This document shows, piece after piece, positions 63,108-64,000 of a stretch of 64,000 bases of DNA. The stretch is from NCBI RefSeq assembly GCF_004016525.1, contig NZ_SACJ01000001.1, forward strand, positions 434,001 to 498,000. Direction: 5' to 3'. Position 1 is the first letter of the stretch; each line of letters opens with the position of its first letter. Both the position numbers and the translations under genes were made by a program. This DNA comes from Flavobacterium sufflavum (GTDB taxonomy: Bacteria; Bacteroidota; Bacteroidia; Flavobacteriales; Flavobacteriaceae). Below the pieces are notes generated by a model, which saw only the letters and a program-made list of their open reading frames with translations, ran no database searches and was not told the origin of the DNA.

Positions 63108-64000
63108 TTATTTCTTTTTAATATATGCTACTATTTTAGTTTCTTTTCCTTGAGGTACTGTCAAAGTATGTACTGATTTTCCTTGAATTGTTTCTTTAGA
63201 GATAACATTTCCTTTTTCAGAATTAATCCAATACACCTCAAAAGTACCGCTATACTGTGATAGATCAACTGCCACTTTATTGGCTTTTAACAGATAAAAA
63301 AGATACGCTTTTCCATCCTCTTTTAAAGTCCAAACAGCACTGTTGTAATTCTCATCCTTAGCTGTTTTCATGTTTGTCAATGACTCATAAAAACCGGGAA
63401 TTGCAATCTCAGGAATTGCCGGCAAAGAACCTCCTGCCATTAACACTGACCAACCAAATCGATTAGCTCCGGGAGTATTATAAATAACCGCTTTATCAGA
63501 ATATTTATCACGGTATTCACGAACGGCTCTATACGTTTGTTCATCAGTTTCTTTACCCACTTTCATTTGTCGGGCGTGTTGTCTTGGCGCTAAGTTTTTT
63601 CCACCTTCAGGAGCATACAAACTTCCGTCATCTTTATAATACCAATATCTAATATCGATTACATCTATCACAGCAGCTCTGGCCGCATCATTTAAAACTG
63701 CATCCTGAACATCTTTAGTGGCACTCAAAGCTATTTTAGATTCGTTTTGATGTGTTTTCTTGTAATTTGAAACAACATCTAACCAAAACTGCATGAAAGA
63801 CAATGGTCCGGTATATTCAGCACTTGTAAACTGAATCACATTAGCATTATCCTTAAAGTTCTCTAAGCTTTTTTCGATAAAGCCCTGGTGCAACTTTTTG
63901 ATATTTTCGTTTTTGACATCATAGAATTGTTCGGCAATAAAAATCCTTTTATCCCCCATATAAGGCGGTGGTTCAGGAAGTCCAGTATTATTAACATTAT
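63108..64000 (-). CDS. DUF6298-type protein, 5' end outside window
   Basis: The frame is open to the window edge. The ATG at 63959 is internal, since the frame continues upstream with LPEPPPYMGDKRIFIAEQFY, a phrase recalled from DUF6298 proteins. Only the last 297 codons are visible. They show a TIM-barrel-like stretch (AVIDVIDIRYWYYKDDGSLY, RFGWSVLMAGGSLPAIPEIA) and a C-terminal beta domain (FEVYWINSEKGNVISKETIQ). The full family proteins are about 1000 residues and stand beside pectin hydrolases. The activity is undefined here. Confidence 0.8.
   Translation of the reverse strand, partial: NVNNTGLPEPPPYMGDKRIFIAEQFYDVKNENIKKLHQGFIEKSLENFKDNANVIQFTSAEYTGPLSFMQFWLDVVSNYKKTHQNESKIALSATKDVQDAVLNDAARAAVIDVIDIRYWYYKDDGSLYAPEGGKNLAPRQHARQMKVGKETDEQTYRAVREYRDKYSDKAVIYNTPGANRFGWSVLMAGGSLPAIPEIAIPGFYESLTNMKTAKDENYNSAVWTLKEDGKAYLFYLLKANKVAVDLSQYSGTFEVYWINSEKGNVISKETIQGKSVHTLTVPQGKETKIVAYIKKK

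Noticed and set aside
63108..63959. Complete 283-residue protein starting at the ATG at 63959
   Set aside because: The frame remains open upstream to the window end and encodes conserved family sequence, so the ATG is internal and the gene is truncated.

Overview
The window is chromosomal DNA from a member of the Bacteroidota, most likely Flavobacteriaceae and probably Flavobacterium. Evidence: low GC, A-rich ribosome binding sites, promoters of the Bacteroidota type (TTG, about 19 bp, TAnnTTTG), a TonB receptor with an N-terminal carboxypeptidase-like repeat domain, many secreted glycoside hydrolases, and intergenic hairpin repeats of the kind common in flavobacterial genomes. No tRNA, rRNA, CRISPR array, insertion sequence or prophage was seen. 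No gene-free stretch exceeds about 300 bases.

Region 1 (1-20.7 kb) is ordinary chromosome: a TPR protein cut by the window edge, serS, a PAS histidine kinase, metG, a TlpA-like thioredoxin, DMT permeases, a HAD hydrolase, ferritin, a short SSB paralogue, a GNAT-nitrilase fusion, an M28 membrane peptidase, an NAD(P)-binding epimerase-like protein and several small secreted or lipoprotein hypotheticals.

Region 2 (20.7-32 kb) is centred on metals and redox: SCO1/SenC, feoA-feoB with a small Cys-rich partner, a DtxR/MntR repressor behind an Nramp transporter fused to a universal stress domain, and a divergent TonB receptor followed by a secreted thioredoxin. A Fur-box-like palindrome lies before feoA. 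A shared TTTGCCT motif overlaps both divergent promoters between the Nramp and receptor genes. A lycopene cyclase, a bacilliredoxin and a 2Fe-2S ferredoxin follow, then a U32 protein and a small membrane protein.

Region 3 (34.7 kb to the end) is an uninterrupted run of fifteen minus-strand genes for exported carbohydrate-active proteins: GH2, GH2 with malectin, GH138-type alpha-D-galacturonidase, a secreted TIM-barrel isomerase-like protein, a sialidase-fold lipoprotein, GH78, GH142-type, GH95, an esterase with an STN-like N-terminus, a second GH78, a GH143-like propeller, GH43-like, GH28, GH140 apiosidase and a DUF6298 protein cut by the window end. GH138, GH140, GH142 and GH95 together point to rhamnogalacturonan-II, the most complex pectin. 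No SusC/SusD pair or regulator is in the window, so this is the downstream part of a larger polysaccharide utilisation locus. Its genes form tightly packed blocks, and every gap between blocks holds an inverted or palindromic repeat.
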